From NCBI RefSeq assembly GCF_048269565.1, contig NZ_JBLXIK010000007.1:62001-126000 (forward strand): a DNA stretch of 64,000 nt, given 5' to 3'. Source of the DNA: Maricaulis sp048269565. GTDB taxonomy: Bacteria > Pseudomonadota > Alphaproteobacteria > Caulobacterales > Maricaulaceae. Shown here one piece after another: positions 49,189-58,275 of the stretch (position 1 is the first letter of the stretch; each line of letters begins with the position of its first letter). Under the pieces are notes generated by a model. It worked only from the letters and a program-made list of their open reading frames with translations, did not search any database and was not told the DNA's origin. Both the position numbers and the translations under genes were made by a program.

Positions 49189-49715
49189 GATGTCTTCAGC
49201 CCCCGCAAGCCGACCCAGCCGGCGACCGCGGCCATGACGACGGAGATCGCGGCATTATAGCCCGCCATCGAAATCCCCAGCATGCGCCAGGCGGCCTCGT
49301 CGCACAGCACGACCGGGCGCTCGCCATTGAGTGCGGCCATGATGTCGCTGGCGCTGATGCTGGCGCCGCCCGATGCCGTGCAGCTGGCCGGGCCGTCCCA
49401 CCAGTCATTCTCGATGCCGGCATGCCAGAAGGCGAAGCCGGCTGAATACAGCAGCAGCGCCGCCATCAGGAACAGGATCCACGGCGTGAAGCGGGCGAAG
49501 TCCGGCTTGAGCATGAGCGCAAGGCCGCTGGCAAAGCCGAGCGCGATCACCGCCATGTGGATGTGGCGCTGGTCGTAGCAGAGCGCGCAAGGGTCATAGT
49601 GGCCGATATATTGAAAGCCCCAGGCGCCAAACATGATCAGCAGCGAACCGCCTGCGATCAGCAGCGGCCAGCGTGTAAGCGGGAAACGGGACAGGACTGG
49701 GTTCATTGCCGGCAT
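49185..49715 (-). CDS. dsbB: Disulfide bond formation protein B
   Basis: 176 aa, four membrane helices. It passes electrons from periplasmic thiol oxidase to quinone. The quinone-proximal CxxC is C43-ALC-C46 in DPCALCYDQRHIH, and the second pair is C112 (PASCTASGG) and C138 (VVLCDEAAW). Co-translated with coq7 by an ATGA overlap, which links two quinone-related functions. Confidence 0.9.
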   Translation of the reverse strand: MPAMNPVLSRFPLTRWPLLIAGGSLLIMFGAWGFQYIGHYDPCALCYDQRHIHMAVIALGFASGLALMLKPDFARFTPWILFLMAALLLYSAGFAFWHAGIENDWWDGPASCTASGGASISASDIMAALNGERPVVLCDEAAWRMLGISMAGYNAAISVVMAAVAGWVGLRGLKTS

Positions 49716-49773
49716 GATGATCGACCTTGGTTACGCTCGCACCGTGACCAATGCGCACACGGGAAGACGGGGC

Positions 49774-50391
49774 TCAGAAGACAGATTGCAGGAAGGTCTT
49801 GATCACATCAATGACCGTATGTCCGAAGACCAGCAGCAGGGCGATCCAGACCAGGCCGAGGATCAGCCCGCCAATCACCAGCAGCCCGTCACGGGTCAAC
49901 AGGCCCAGCGCTGCGATGGCGAGCGCGATGCCCGGTGTTGTATTGGTCGCCGGCAGCGGGATCAGGATGCTGGTGCAGAAAACCGCGAAGATCGCGCCGA
50001 TCATGCGTTCTGCCGTCGGCCCCGACAGGGCAGTCAGGCGAGGCCGCGCCAGCGCCTCGAGCCAGCCGAACCATTTGCGGCCGCCCTGCGCCATGCGCAC
50101 CAGGCCGCGCTTGTCGAGCCGGCTCGCCTTGAAGCGCGCCGGCAGCCAGGGTTCGCCCCGGCCCATCACCATCTGTACCGACAATGCCATCATCGGCAGG
50201 GCCATCACCTGCGGCACGCCATAGAGGAAGGGGATGGAGACGGGCAGGGCCATCGCAAACAGGATGATGCCGAAAGCGCGCTCGCCGAGGGCATCGACGA
50301 AGTCGCCAAGGCTCATCCCGTCTTCACCGGCATCATCGGCAATCTGTTCAAGCGCACCAATCAGCCCGCGCGAGGCAGCAGTCTCGGTCAT
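49774..50391 (-). CDS. exoD: ExoD family exopolysaccharide-synthesis membrane protein
   Basis: 205 aa. Family features are MSLGDFVDALGERAFGIILF, ALPVSIPFLYGVPQVMALPM, a basic RFKASRLDKRGL segment, and IPLPATNTTPGIALAIAALG followed by two C-terminal membrane helices. ExoD was named for an exopolysaccharide defect in rhizobia; its molecular action is not known. The ATG at 50391 is chosen because family similarity starts there. Confidence 0.87.
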   Translation of the reverse strand: MTETAASRGLIGALEQIADDAGEDGMSLGDFVDALGERAFGIILFAMALPVSIPFLYGVPQVMALPMMALSVQMVMGRGEPWLPARFKASRLDKRGLVRMAQGGRKWFGWLEALARPRLTALSGPTAERMIGAIFAVFCTSILIPLPATNTTPGIALAIAALGLLTRDGLLVIGGLILGLVWIALLLVFGHTVIDVIKTFLQSVF

Positions 50392-50462
50392 CGCCGACCC
50401 CCAAGCAAAAATCGCCCGCGAACCTAGCTGCACAAGGCAGGGGCGTCGAGCGCATTGGGCCG

Positions 50463-50491
50463 TTGACAGCGGGCGCGCGGATCGTCAGCTT
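50463..50491 (+). promoter_or_regulatory. Possible promoter of tRNA-Leu
   Basis: TTGACA (50463-50468), a 17-nt spacer and CAGCTT (50486-50491) stand about 25 nt before the tRNA. The -35 is consensus, the -10 is weak. Confidence 0.4.
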
Positions 50492-50516
50492 GCGCTTCCT
50501 GCATTTCCCACGGTTT

Positions 50517-50601
50517 GCCCCTGTGGCGGAACTGGTAGACGCGACGGATTCAAAATCCGTTTCCTCACGGAGTGCCAGTTCGAGTCTGGCCAGGGGCACC
50601 A
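50517..50601 (+). tRNA. tRNA-Leu(CAA)
   Basis: 85 nt including an encoded CCA. Acceptor GCCCCTG/CAGGGGC pairs fully. The anticodon stem ACGGA/TCCGT encloses loop TTCAAAA, giving anticodon CAA (reads UUG). A long class II variable arm follows, then the T arm GCCAG-TTCGAGT-CTGGC. It is a complete, functional-looking gene. Confidence 0.96.
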
Positions 50602-50697
50602 ATTTCAACAACCCGCTTGCGTTCGCGTTTGCCGTCAGCCTCGCCTCCGGCAATGACCGGTGCTAGGTTTTGCCGCGCCCCATCAGGAGACCGGTTC

Positions 50698-51579
50698 GTG
50701 CCATCCACAACCAATGCCTTGCTGTTCGCCCGCGCGAGCCTTGCCATCATCTTTCTCTGGCTTGGTGCGATGGACTTCACGCCGGTCGGGGAAGCCATTG
50801 TCGGCCAGTGGCTTGCCGGGCATGCCTTCCTCTCGGGGCTTGAGGACCAGGCCGGTTCAGCTGCGAAGGCGCTGGGGATTTACCAGATTGTGATGGCGGT
50901 CTTGATCGGTGCGCCGCTGCCTCTGGGCAGTTTTCGCCGCATCGGCTTTGTGCTGCTGGGGGTTTTCTCCGTGCTGGCGCTGACGGCCATGCTCACCAAT
51001 CCGGTCTGGCTCGCCGCCGAGGGCGGATTCCCGGCGATCGGCTCCGGCCAGGGCATTCTGAAATACGTCGCGATCGCCGGTCTTTCACTGTGGGCCGGCA
51101 GTTTCGACAATTCGCGGATATTCTCCAACCGTACCAGCAAGACCCGTGCGGTCAGCCTGCCGGTGATGTGGAGCGGTCTCGTGCTGGTGCTGGCCTGGAT
51201 CGGTGTGATGAAATTCACTGCCGCCGAGGCGGCCGGGATCGCGCCGCTGATCGCCAGCAGTCCGGTCTTTTCCTGGATGCAGGCGCTGATGCCGGAACGG
51301 GTGATTTCGGCGCTGATTGGCGTGATCGAGATTTTCACCGCGCTGGCATTGCTGGGCTATTGGTTCAATCCGCGCCTGTTCCGCATCGGGCTGGTGATGT
51401 CGATCATGACCTTCATCGTGACGCTGTCCTTCCTCTTCACCTATGCCGGTGCCTGGGACGAACAGCTGGGCGGCTTTCCGGCACTGTCGAGCAGCGGCCA
51501 TTTCCTGATGAAAGACCTGGCCCTGCTGGCGGTCTGCTTCGCCTTCGTCAACGAGACGCGGGTGCGGCGTTACCGCTGA
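50698..51579 (+). CDS. Tandem DUF417 (YkgB/RclC-like) membrane protein
   Basis: 293 aa, about eight membrane segments. The C-terminal half matches YkgB/RclC: LAWIGVMKFTAAEAAGIAPL, ALLGYWFNPRLFRIGLVMSI, IVTLSFLFTYAGAWDEQLGG and FPALSSSGHFLMKDLALLAV. The N-terminal half repeats the plan in weaker form (ARASLAIIFLWLGAMDFTPV, IGAPLPLGSFRRIGFVLLGV, GGFPAIGSGQGILKYVAIAG), suggesting an internal duplication. E. coli RclC is linked to reactive chlorine resistance; that role is not shown here. GTG start at 50698 with GGAG 8 nt upstream. Confidence 0.8.
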   Translation: MPSTTNALLFARASLAIIFLWLGAMDFTPVGEAIVGQWLAGHAFLSGLEDQAGSAAKALGIYQIVMAVLIGAPLPLGSFRRIGFVLLGVFSVLALTAMLTNPVWLAAEGGFPAIGSGQGILKYVAIAGLSLWAGSFDNSRIFSNRTSKTRAVSLPVMWSGLVLVLAWIGVMKFTAAEAAGIAPLIASSPVFSWMQALMPERVISALIGVIEIFTALALLGYWFNPRLFRIGLVMSIMTFIVTLSFLFTYAGAWDEQLGGFPALSSSGHFLMKDLALLAVCFAFVNETRVRRYR

Positions 51580-51712
51580 GGCGCCGCTTGCCGCGGAATC
51601 TCTGCGTAACCTTGTGAAACTTGCTTCACAACTCCCGGCGCTTTCACGGCGTTTGCTTGACCGTAACGCGCGCACTCATACTCTGTCGAAAACCAATCGG
51701 GAGAATTGGCCT

Positions 51713-53506
51713 ATGGGAGTGCTCACCGCGATTACGCGCGAGGTCGGATTCATGTCCGCCATGCTGCGCGTGCTTGGTCAGATCAAGAAAGTCGGGCCGG
51801 CATCGGGCCTGCGCGTGCCGGATCATATCGAAAAGACGGTTGACCGTTTTGCCGATCAGGCGATGGCCATCACCGATGAGGGTGAGGTCAGCTATGCGGC
51901 CTTCGAGGCCTATGCCAACCAGGTTGCCCACTGGGCGCTCGAACAGGGGATGAAGCCGGGCGAAACCGTCGCGCTCTTCATGTCCAATCGCTGGGAATAT
52001 ATCGCGGTCTGGTTTGGCCTGTCGAAGGTCGGCCTCGTGACCTCGCTGATCAATACCCAGCTGACCGGCAATTCGCTCGCCCATTGCCTGACCATCGGCC
52101 AGACCAGCCATGCCATTGTCGAGACGTCGCTGGCGGAGGCCTATCTGTCGGCTGAGGCGGCCGGAACGATCGAGGCGCAGGCCTGGAGCGTCGATGGCGA
52201 ATTTGCCGGCGCGCGCGATTTCAATGCGGCGCTGCAGCGCCAGAGCACCGCGCGGCCCGACCCGTCGGTGCGGGCAGCGGTCAAATCTTCCGAGCCGGTG
52301 CTGAAAATGTTCACCAGCGGCACTACGGGCCTGCCCAAGGCGGCGCTGATGACGCATGTGCGCGCGCTCTATTACCTCAACATCTTCGGCATCGCCTCCA
52401 AATGCACCGAACGCGACCGCATGATGATGGTGCTGCCGCTGTATCACGCCACCGGGGGACTGTGCGGCGTCGGCTGCGCGCTTTCCTTTGGCGGGGCACT
52501 GGTGATCCGGCCAAGATTCTCCGCCTCCTCCTTCTGGCCCGATACGGTGAAATACGGCGCGACCCTGTTCATGTATGTCGGCGAGCTCTGCCGCTTCCTG
52601 GTCAATTCGCCGGAAGTGCCCGAGGAAAGGCAGCACACCCTGCGCTGCGCTATCGGCAACGGCATGCGCCGCGATGTCTGGGAGCAATTCCAGGAGCGGT
52701 TCAAATTGCCGCAAATCGTCGAGTTCTACGGCTCGACCGAAGGCAATGTCGGGCTCGTCAACGCCACCAACCAGCCCGGCGCGATCGGGCGCGTGCCGTC
52801 CTATCTGCGCAACCGCTTCAATATCGACCTGGTCAAGTTCGACCTCGAGAGCGAAATGCCGCTGCGCGGGCCGGATGGCCATTGCGTGCCTTGCGCGCCT
52901 GACGAGGTCGGCGAGGCGATCGGCCGGATCGATCCCGAGGATGCCCGTTTCCGCTTCGACGGCTATGGCAGCAAGGAAGACACCGAGAAGAAGATCCTGC
53001 GCAATGTCTTCAAGCCCGGCGATGCCTGGTTCCGCACTGGCGATCTGATGACGCGTGACCGGCTCGGATATTATTATTTCGTCGACCGGGTCGGCGACAC
53101 TTATCGCTGGAAGTCGGAGAATGTCTCGACCGGCGAGGTTGCCGAGGCGCTCAATTTCGACGGGATCGAACAGGCCAATGTCTATGGCGTCGAAGTCCAT
53201 GGTCATGCCGGTCGCGCCGGGATGGCCGCCCTGGTCGCCGGGCATCATGTCGTCGATCTGGACGCTCTGCACGAGCACATCCATCGCGCCCTGCCGGCCT
53301 TCGCGCGCCCGCTCTTCCTGCGGCTGCAACAGCAGACCGACACGACGGGCACATTCAAACTGCGCAAGGTCGAACTGGTGAAGGAAGGCTTTGATCCCGA
53401 CCGGATCGAGGATCCGCTCTATTTCGACCATCCGGTGATCGGCAAATATGTTCGGCTGACGCGCGAGCTCTATGAACAGATCGTCGACGGACGACTGCGC
53501 GTATGA
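51713..53506 (+). CDS. Long-chain acyl-CoA synthetase (FATP/FadD-like)
   Basis: 597 aa adenylate-forming enzyme. The AMP-binding P-loop is MFTSGTTGLPKAALMTH, later motifs are MMVLPLYHATGGLCGVG, VEFYGSTEGNVGLVNATNQP, and the hinge/C-domain WFRTGDLMTRDRLGYYYFVD, RVGDTYRWKSENVSTGEVAE. The GSTEGN and RVGDTYRWKSENV forms match the very-long-chain/FATP branch. It activates fatty acids for beta-oxidation or lipid use. The ATG at 51713 has GGGAG 9 nt upstream. Overlaps the DUF924 gene by ATGA. Confidence 0.92.
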   Translation: MGVLTAITREVGFMSAMLRVLGQIKKVGPASGLRVPDHIEKTVDRFADQAMAITDEGEVSYAAFEAYANQVAHWALEQGMKPGETVALFMSNRWEYIAVWFGLSKVGLVTSLINTQLTGNSLAHCLTIGQTSHAIVETSLAEAYLSAEAAGTIEAQAWSVDGEFAGARDFNAALQRQSTARPDPSVRAAVKSSEPVLKMFTSGTTGLPKAALMTHVRALYYLNIFGIASKCTERDRMMMVLPLYHATGGLCGVGCALSFGGALVIRPRFSASSFWPDTVKYGATLFMYVGELCRFLVNSPEVPEERQHTLRCAIGNGMRRDVWEQFQERFKLPQIVEFYGSTEGNVGLVNATNQPGAIGRVPSYLRNRFNIDLVKFDLESEMPLRGPDGHCVPCAPDEVGEAIGRIDPEDARFRFDGYGSKEDTEKKILRNVFKPGDAWFRTGDLMTRDRLGYYYFVDRVGDTYRWKSENVSTGEVAEALNFDGIEQANVYGVEVHGHAGRAGMAALVAGHHVVDLDALHEHIHRALPAFARPLFLRLQQQTDTTGTFKLRKVELVKEGFDPDRIEDPLYFDHPVIGKYVRLTRELYEQIVDGRLRV

Positions 53507-54096
53507 CCGCGCCGCGCGTGACCGCGGCGGATATCCGCCGCTTCTGGTTCGAGGAGGCCGGTCCGGCGGCTTGGTATCGGGTCTCGCCGGCTTTCGATGC
53601 GCGCATGCGGCGCCTGTTTGCCGCCAGCGTCGAGTACGAGGCGGCGGCGCTGCGCGCCGGCCATCATGCCTGGCTCGATGATGCGGAAGATGCGCTGGCG
53701 CTGGTGGTGCTGCTCGATCAGTTCCCGCGCAATATCTGGCGCGGTTCCGGCAAGGCCTTTGCCTTCGACCCCCTTGCGCGCCAGGTCGCCCGCTCGATGA
53801 TCGAACGCGGTTTCGACTATGCCGTCGCCGAGGATCGCCGCGCCTTCGTCTACATGCCCTTCATGCATTCCGAAGCCCTGTCCGACCAGGATTATTGCGT
53901 CGAGCTGGCCGGCGAACGTCTCGCCAGCCCGGGCACGCATGAGCACGCGGTCAAGCATCGCGAGGTCATCCGCCGCTTCGGCCGCTTCCCCTATCGCAAT
54001 GACGCCCTGCAGCGCACAAGCACGCCGGAAGAGATCGATTATCTCGAACAGGGCGGCTATGCACCGGGCCGGATCGACTCGGCAAAAAAGACCTGA
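53503..54096 (+). CDS. DUF924 family protein
   Basis: 197 aa. Typical features: DIRRFWFEEAGPAAWYRVSP, ALVVLLDQFPRNIWRGSGKA, FAFDPLARQVARSMIERGFD, FVYMPFMHSEALSDQDYCVE and RRFGRFPYRNDALQRTSTPE. The family is helical (TPR-like) and of unknown function. It is translationally coupled to the acyl-CoA synthetase by ATGA. Confidence 0.9.
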   Translation: MTAPRVTAADIRRFWFEEAGPAAWYRVSPAFDARMRRLFAASVEYEAAALRAGHHAWLDDAEDALALVVLLDQFPRNIWRGSGKAFAFDPLARQVARSMIERGFDYAVAEDRRAFVYMPFMHSEALSDQDYCVELAGERLASPGTHEHAVKHREVIRRFGRFPYRNDALQRTSTPEEIDYLEQGGYAPGRIDSAKKT

Positions 54097-54227
54097 GGGC
54101 ATACCTGTCCGCCCGTCTGGTTTGGCTGTAAATTGTAACCAATTGAATTAATGTGATGAATTGGGTGGGGCGTCTGGCCCCGGGCTTGCGTTTCCTCCGG
54201 CAAGATAACAATGCTCCGGAGAGCCCC

Positions 54228-54452
54228 ATGACGCCGCATGTTCAAATCACGATTGAAGACTTCCGCCAGATCGCCTGGACGATGGTCGATCTGCACGGGC
54301 CGCGGGCGATCGACTATGCCGACGAGGCGGTCACGGATCTCGACGGCCAGGGCAAGGTCGAGGGCGCTGATGCCTGGCGTGCCCTGCGCTCGGTGATGGA
54401 AGATGCACTGGCGGGACGCCTGGGCCGCACCGGCTCGCTTTCGGTTCACTAG
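54228..54452 (+). CDS. Small hypothetical protein
   Basis: 74 aa, no family recognised. The ATG at 54228 has GGAGA close upstream. The product is acidic and soluble (VQITIEDFRQIAWTMVDLHG, then AIDYADEAVTDLDGQGKVEG and ALRSVMEDALAGRL). A helical, DNA-free cytoplasmic protein is likely. Convergent with the VOC gene. Confidence 0.6.
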   Translation: MTPHVQITIEDFRQIAWTMVDLHGPRAIDYADEAVTDLDGQGKVEGADAWRALRSVMEDALAGRLGRTGSLSVH

Positions 54453-54477
54453 CGCGCTGTGCCCCGGTGCTGGCTTG

Positions 54478-54846
54478 CTAGGCGCCGATGGTTTGCCCGA
54501 ACATGATCCGGTGCCCTTCGGGGGTTTCGACACCAAATTCTCTCAGACCCCAGGGCTTGTCAGCGATGGTCTGATTAAACCGGACGCCATTCTTCCTGTA
54601 TTGGTCGTAGAGATCATCGATACCCTCGCAATTCACATAGGCGAACAGGGCGTGGTTGTTCGTGTCTCTGGCAGGGACTTCGCCCTGGCAATCTCCCACC
54701 ATCAGATGGAAATCATCCAGCTGTAGAAATGCCCAGCCACCAATGGTGTTGTTCAGGGTGAAGCCCAGTCTTTCCGTGAAATATCTTACGGCGGCATCGA
54801 AATCATTCACTGCCAGGACGTGCTGGGTTTTTGCGACCTTGAACAT
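54478..54846 (-). CDS. VOC (glyoxalase/bleomycin resistance-like) protein
   Basis: 122 aa, one pair of beta-alpha-beta-beta-beta modules. Seen: TQHVLAVNDFDAAVRYFTER, LGFTLNNTIGGWAFLQLDDF, LFAYVNCEGIDDLYDQYRKN and REFGVETPEGHRIMFGQTIG. The metal-site residues expected at the module starts and ends (H9, E110-like) are present. Substrate unknown. Its composition is slightly lower in GC than its neighbours. Confidence 0.85.
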   Translation of the reverse strand: MFKVAKTQHVLAVNDFDAAVRYFTERLGFTLNNTIGGWAFLQLDDFHLMVGDCQGEVPARDTNNHALFAYVNCEGIDDLYDQYRKNGVRFNQTIADKPWGLREFGVETPEGHRIMFGQTIGA

Positions 54847-55024
54847 GGGGGCTCCCGGATGATTGGGGCGGGTTTGCGAGCAAACTGCGCTGTCGATCCG
54901 AGGTCATAGAGTGCGCCAGGCGATCTGCACACCGATTTCCAGCCCTGGTCACCCGCAAATTCAGCGCCCGCTGGGGCAAAATGGCGCGATAGGCGACCGC
55001 TACGGCCTATGCTAATCCAGCCCT

Positions 55025-55948
55025 ATGGACACTTCCGCCTGGACCCGCGTACTGAGCAAATTCGGCCTCGACGACCCGTTCGAGCCCGGCCGCACGGCCG
55101 CGCATATGCGCAAGGCGCTGCATGAGGCGACGCCGCATCTCGATGTCACGCCGCCACCGGTGGAGGCGGTGCGCGATTTGGTGATCCCCGGTCCGGTCGG
55201 CGACATCCCGGCGCGGCTCTATATTCCCAACGGATCGACGGTGCCGGCGCCCTGTGTGCTGTTTTGCCATGGCGGCGGTTATGTCGTCGGCGATCTCGAC
55301 AGCCATGACGCCCTGTGCCGGCGCTTGGCAGCGGTCGGCGGCGTGCGTGTGCTGGCGGTGGATTACCGGCTGTCGCCGGAACATGTCTTCCCGGCCGCCG
55401 TCGAGGACGTGCTCGCCGCTTTCGACTGGCTCGCCGGCGAGGGTGCGGCCGAGGTCGGTGCCGATCCGGCACGACTGGCCGTGGCCGGCGATTCGGCCGG
55501 CGGTGGGCTGGCGGCAATGCTGGCGCAGGCGCGGCGGCGGCAATTGCGTTTCCAGCTGCTGATCTACCCGCTGCTGCAAATGGTCGAGCGCCGCAAGTCC
55601 AAACTCAAGGCGCTGGAAGGCCATATCTTCTCCGCCATCACCCTGGACCAGATCGCGCGCTATCATTTTGCCGACGAGCGCGACGCCGGCGACAAGCGCG
55701 TCTCGCCGCTGCTCGAGGATGACCTCGCCGGCTTGCCGCCAGCCTATATCGCTGCGGCCGAACTCGATCCGCTGATGGATGAGGGCCAGGCCTATCGCGA
55801 CCGTATGATCGCGGCCGGGGTGCCTGTGGACTACAAGCTCGGCAAGGCGCTGCCGCACGGCTATTTCAACCTGACCGCGGTTCTGCCCGGTGCCCGCTCG
55901 CTGATCGACAAGGCCGCGCTGGCTCTCGGTGATGCCCTGCGCGACTGA
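55025..55948 (+). CDS. Alpha/beta hydrolase, hormone-sensitive lipase family
   Basis: 307 aa esterase. The oxyanion-hole motif is VLFCHGGGYVVGDLDSHDAL, the nucleophile elbow is VAGDSAGGGLAAML (GDSAG), the acid is in AAELDPLMDEGQAY, and the final His is in LPHGYFNLTAV. A short N-terminal helical cap is present. It likely hydrolyses small esters. Confidence 0.92.
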   Translation: MDTSAWTRVLSKFGLDDPFEPGRTAAHMRKALHEATPHLDVTPPPVEAVRDLVIPGPVGDIPARLYIPNGSTVPAPCVLFCHGGGYVVGDLDSHDALCRRLAAVGGVRVLAVDYRLSPEHVFPAAVEDVLAAFDWLAGEGAAEVGADPARLAVAGDSAGGGLAAMLAQARRRQLRFQLLIYPLLQMVERRKSKLKALEGHIFSAITLDQIARYHFADERDAGDKRVSPLLEDDLAGLPPAYIAAAELDPLMDEGQAYRDRMIAAGVPVDYKLGKALPHGYFNLTAVLPGARSLIDKAALALGDALRD

Positions 55949-55988
55949 GGCATTTGCGTTTTGCGCGGCAAGTGCTTAGCTCGTCACC

Positions 55989-57425
55989 ATGTCGAACAAT
56001 ACGCCCTACACGCCCGATCCGCGCTTCATGGCCCTGGGTCCCGATTTCGCCGACCCGGTCGAGCCCGCTGCGTTTCCAAAAGCGATCGAACGCTTCTGGA
56101 ATGACCGCTGGGCGGCCGCCGTCGGGCTCGACACGCTCGATCCGGCAGCGCGCATCGCGCATTTCCAGCGTTTTGAGCCCTTGCCGGACAATCAGCCCGA
56201 GCCGCTGGCGATGCGGTATCACGGGCACCAATTCCGCAGCTATAACCCGCAGATCGGCGATGGCCGCGGCTTCCTGTTTGCGCAATTGCGCGACGGGCAG
56301 GGGCGGCTGCTCGATCTGGCCACCAAGGGCTCCGGCCAGACGCCCTGGTCGCGCACCGCCGATGGCCGGCTGACGCTGAAAGGCGCCGTGCGCGAAATCC
56401 TCGCGGCGCAAATGCTCGAGGCGCTGGGCGTCTACACCTCCAAGATCTTCGCCGTATTCGAGACCGGGGAGCCGCTGCAGCGCCATGACGAGCCCTCGCC
56501 GACGCGTTCCGCCGTGATGACGCGGCTGGGCCATTCCCACCTGCGCTTCGGCACTTTTCAGCGCCAGGCCTTCGAGCAAAGTCCCGAACGCATCAATGCA
56601 CTGATCGATCACGCCATCGCCGAATATTATCCGGCGCTGGCCGAAAGCGAGGATCGCCCCGCGGCCCTGCTCGAAGCGGTCGTCGCCGCCAATGCCCGCC
56701 TTGCGGCGAGCTGGATGGCGGCCGGTTTCGTCCATGGCGTGCTCAATACCGACAATCTCAATCTGACCGGCGAGAGTTTCGATTACGGCCCCTGGCGTTT
56801 CCTGCCGCATTACGATCCCGGCTTCACCGCCGCCTATTTCGACGAGAGCGGGCTCTATGCCTATGCGCGCCAGCCGGAAGCCGTGTTCTGGGCGCTGCAG
56901 CAATTGGCCGGGGCCCTGTCGCTGGCCGGCGAGGGCGCAAGCCTCGAGGCGGCGCTCAACACTTTTCCGGCGCTCTACCGTCAGGCCCTGCTGGACGCTT
57001 TCCTCGCCCGCTTCGGTGTCGCCTCCAACGGTGACGAAAATGACGAAGCGATGTTGCGCGCCTTCCTCGCCTTCATGCACGCCACCCGCCTGCCCTGGGA
57101 GGCGGCGATCTTCGACTGGTTCTGCGGCGCAGCCTCGCAGGAGCGCGCCATGCAGGGCCCGCGCGGCGCGGCCTATACCGGTGAGGCCTTCCAGGCCTGG
57201 CATGAGCTCTTCATGCAGCACGCGCCGGAGCGGCCGGACCGGCTGCAGCATCCCTATTTCGCGCGCACTGAGCCGGTCGCAATGACGATCGATGTCGTCG
57301 AGGCGATCTGGGCGCGGATCGCCGAGGATGATGACTGGTTGGCGCTCGACACCGCCCTGGCCGAGATCGAACTGGCGCGCCAGGGCTATGATCTCGGCCG
57401 TGATCAAACCGGATTCTTGCCATGA
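55989..57425 (+). CDS. selO: Protein adenylyltransferase SelO (YdiU)
   Basis: 478 aa pseudokinase-fold enzyme that AMPylates proteins. Hallmarks: YHGHQFRSYNPQIGDGRGFL, LKGSGQTPWSR-type motif here ATKGSGQTPWSRTADGRLTL, REILAAQMLEALGVYTSK, MTRLGHSHLRFGTFQ, and the metal/active region GFVHGVLNTDNLNLTGESFD, YGPWRFLPHYDP. ATGA overlap with pgeF. Confidence 0.92.
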   Translation: MSNNTPYTPDPRFMALGPDFADPVEPAAFPKAIERFWNDRWAAAVGLDTLDPAARIAHFQRFEPLPDNQPEPLAMRYHGHQFRSYNPQIGDGRGFLFAQLRDGQGRLLDLATKGSGQTPWSRTADGRLTLKGAVREILAAQMLEALGVYTSKIFAVFETGEPLQRHDEPSPTRSAVMTRLGHSHLRFGTFQRQAFEQSPERINALIDHAIAEYYPALAESEDRPAALLEAVVAANARLAASWMAAGFVHGVLNTDNLNLTGESFDYGPWRFLPHYDPGFTAAYFDESGLYAYARQPEAVFWALQQLAGALSLAGEGASLEAALNTFPALYRQALLDAFLARFGVASNGDENDEAMLRAFLAFMHATRLPWEAAIFDWFCGAASQERAMQGPRGAAYTGEAFQAWHELFMQHAPERPDRLQHPYFARTEPVAMTIDVVEAIWARIAEDDDWLALDTALAEIELARQGYDLGRDQTGFLP

Positions 57426-58204
57426 GCCTTGATCTTCTCACCGCGCCCCTGCTGGTGCGCGATGGTCTCGTCCACGCCTTCACGACCCGCGCCGGCGGCG
57501 TCAGCGAGGGCGCTTACGCCTCGCTCAACATGACGCGCTCGCGCGGCGACAGCGCCGAACATGTCGCGACCAATCGGACACGCGTGCGCCAGGCGCTGGG
57601 GCTGGACTATCTCGCCTTCGCGATCCAGGTGCATGGCAGGGCCGTCGTGCGTGTCGATGCGGCGCCCCGGGGTGATCAGGCCGCCGGCGAGGCCGATGCG
57701 ATGATCACCGACCGGCCCGGCATCGGCCTGGTTTGCCAGACCGCCGATTGCACCCCGATCCTGCTGTTCGATCCGAAGCGCCGCGCTGTCGCCGCGATCC
57801 ATTCCGGCTGGCGCAGCACGGTGCTCGATATCGCCGGCGAAACCGTCGCCGCCCTGAGGCGCGAATACGGCACCGATCCCGCCGACCTGATCGCCGCCAT
57901 CGGCCCGTCAATCTCGGCCGCCAATTACCGCGTCGGCCCGGAAGTCGTGGCGCAATTCGAGGCCGTCTTCACCGACACCGCCGGCATTCTCGCCGCGCGC
58001 GACGAGGAGGGCGGTGCTCATCTCGATGTCGGCGAAGCCTGCCGCCGCCAGCTGATCGCCGCCTGCATCCCGGCGGATCAGATCGAGCGCTCAGCCCTGT
58101 GCACCTATGCCGAAGAGCCCCGCCTCTTCTCCGCCCGCCGCGCGCACCATCGCGGGCAGAGCGGCGTGTTCGGCGGCCAGGCGGGGATTATCGGGCTGCG
58201 GTGA
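57422..58204 (+). CDS. pgeF: Peptidoglycan editing factor PgeF (YfiH, laccase-like)
   Basis: 260 aa. Family motifs: HAFTTRAGGVSEGAYASLNM, FAIQVHGRAVVRVD, VCQTADCTPILLFDPKRRAV, AAIHSGWRSTVLDIAGETVA and IGPSISAANYRVGPEVV. The His/Cys/His metal set (QVHG, TADC, IHSGWR) is complete. PgeF hydrolyses misincorporated serine-containing muropeptide precursors. Starts inside the selO stop. Confidence 0.92.
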   Translation: MSLDLLTAPLLVRDGLVHAFTTRAGGVSEGAYASLNMTRSRGDSAEHVATNRTRVRQALGLDYLAFAIQVHGRAVVRVDAAPRGDQAAGEADAMITDRPGIGLVCQTADCTPILLFDPKRRAVAAIHSGWRSTVLDIAGETVAALRREYGTDPADLIAAIGPSISAANYRVGPEVVAQFEAVFTDTAGILAARDEEGGAHLDVGEACRRQLIAACIPADQIERSALCTYAEEPRLFSARRAHHRGQSGVFGGQAGIIGLR

Positions 58205-58275
58205 GCGCCGGTGCTTTCGCCCGCGGCCTCAAGCGCCTAGATTGACGAACCAAACCACCCACAAGGATTCCCCCC

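Noticed and set aside
55866..57407. A 513-codon minus-strand frame opposite selO
   Set aside because: Shadow of the clear SelO coding frame, with no independent motifs.
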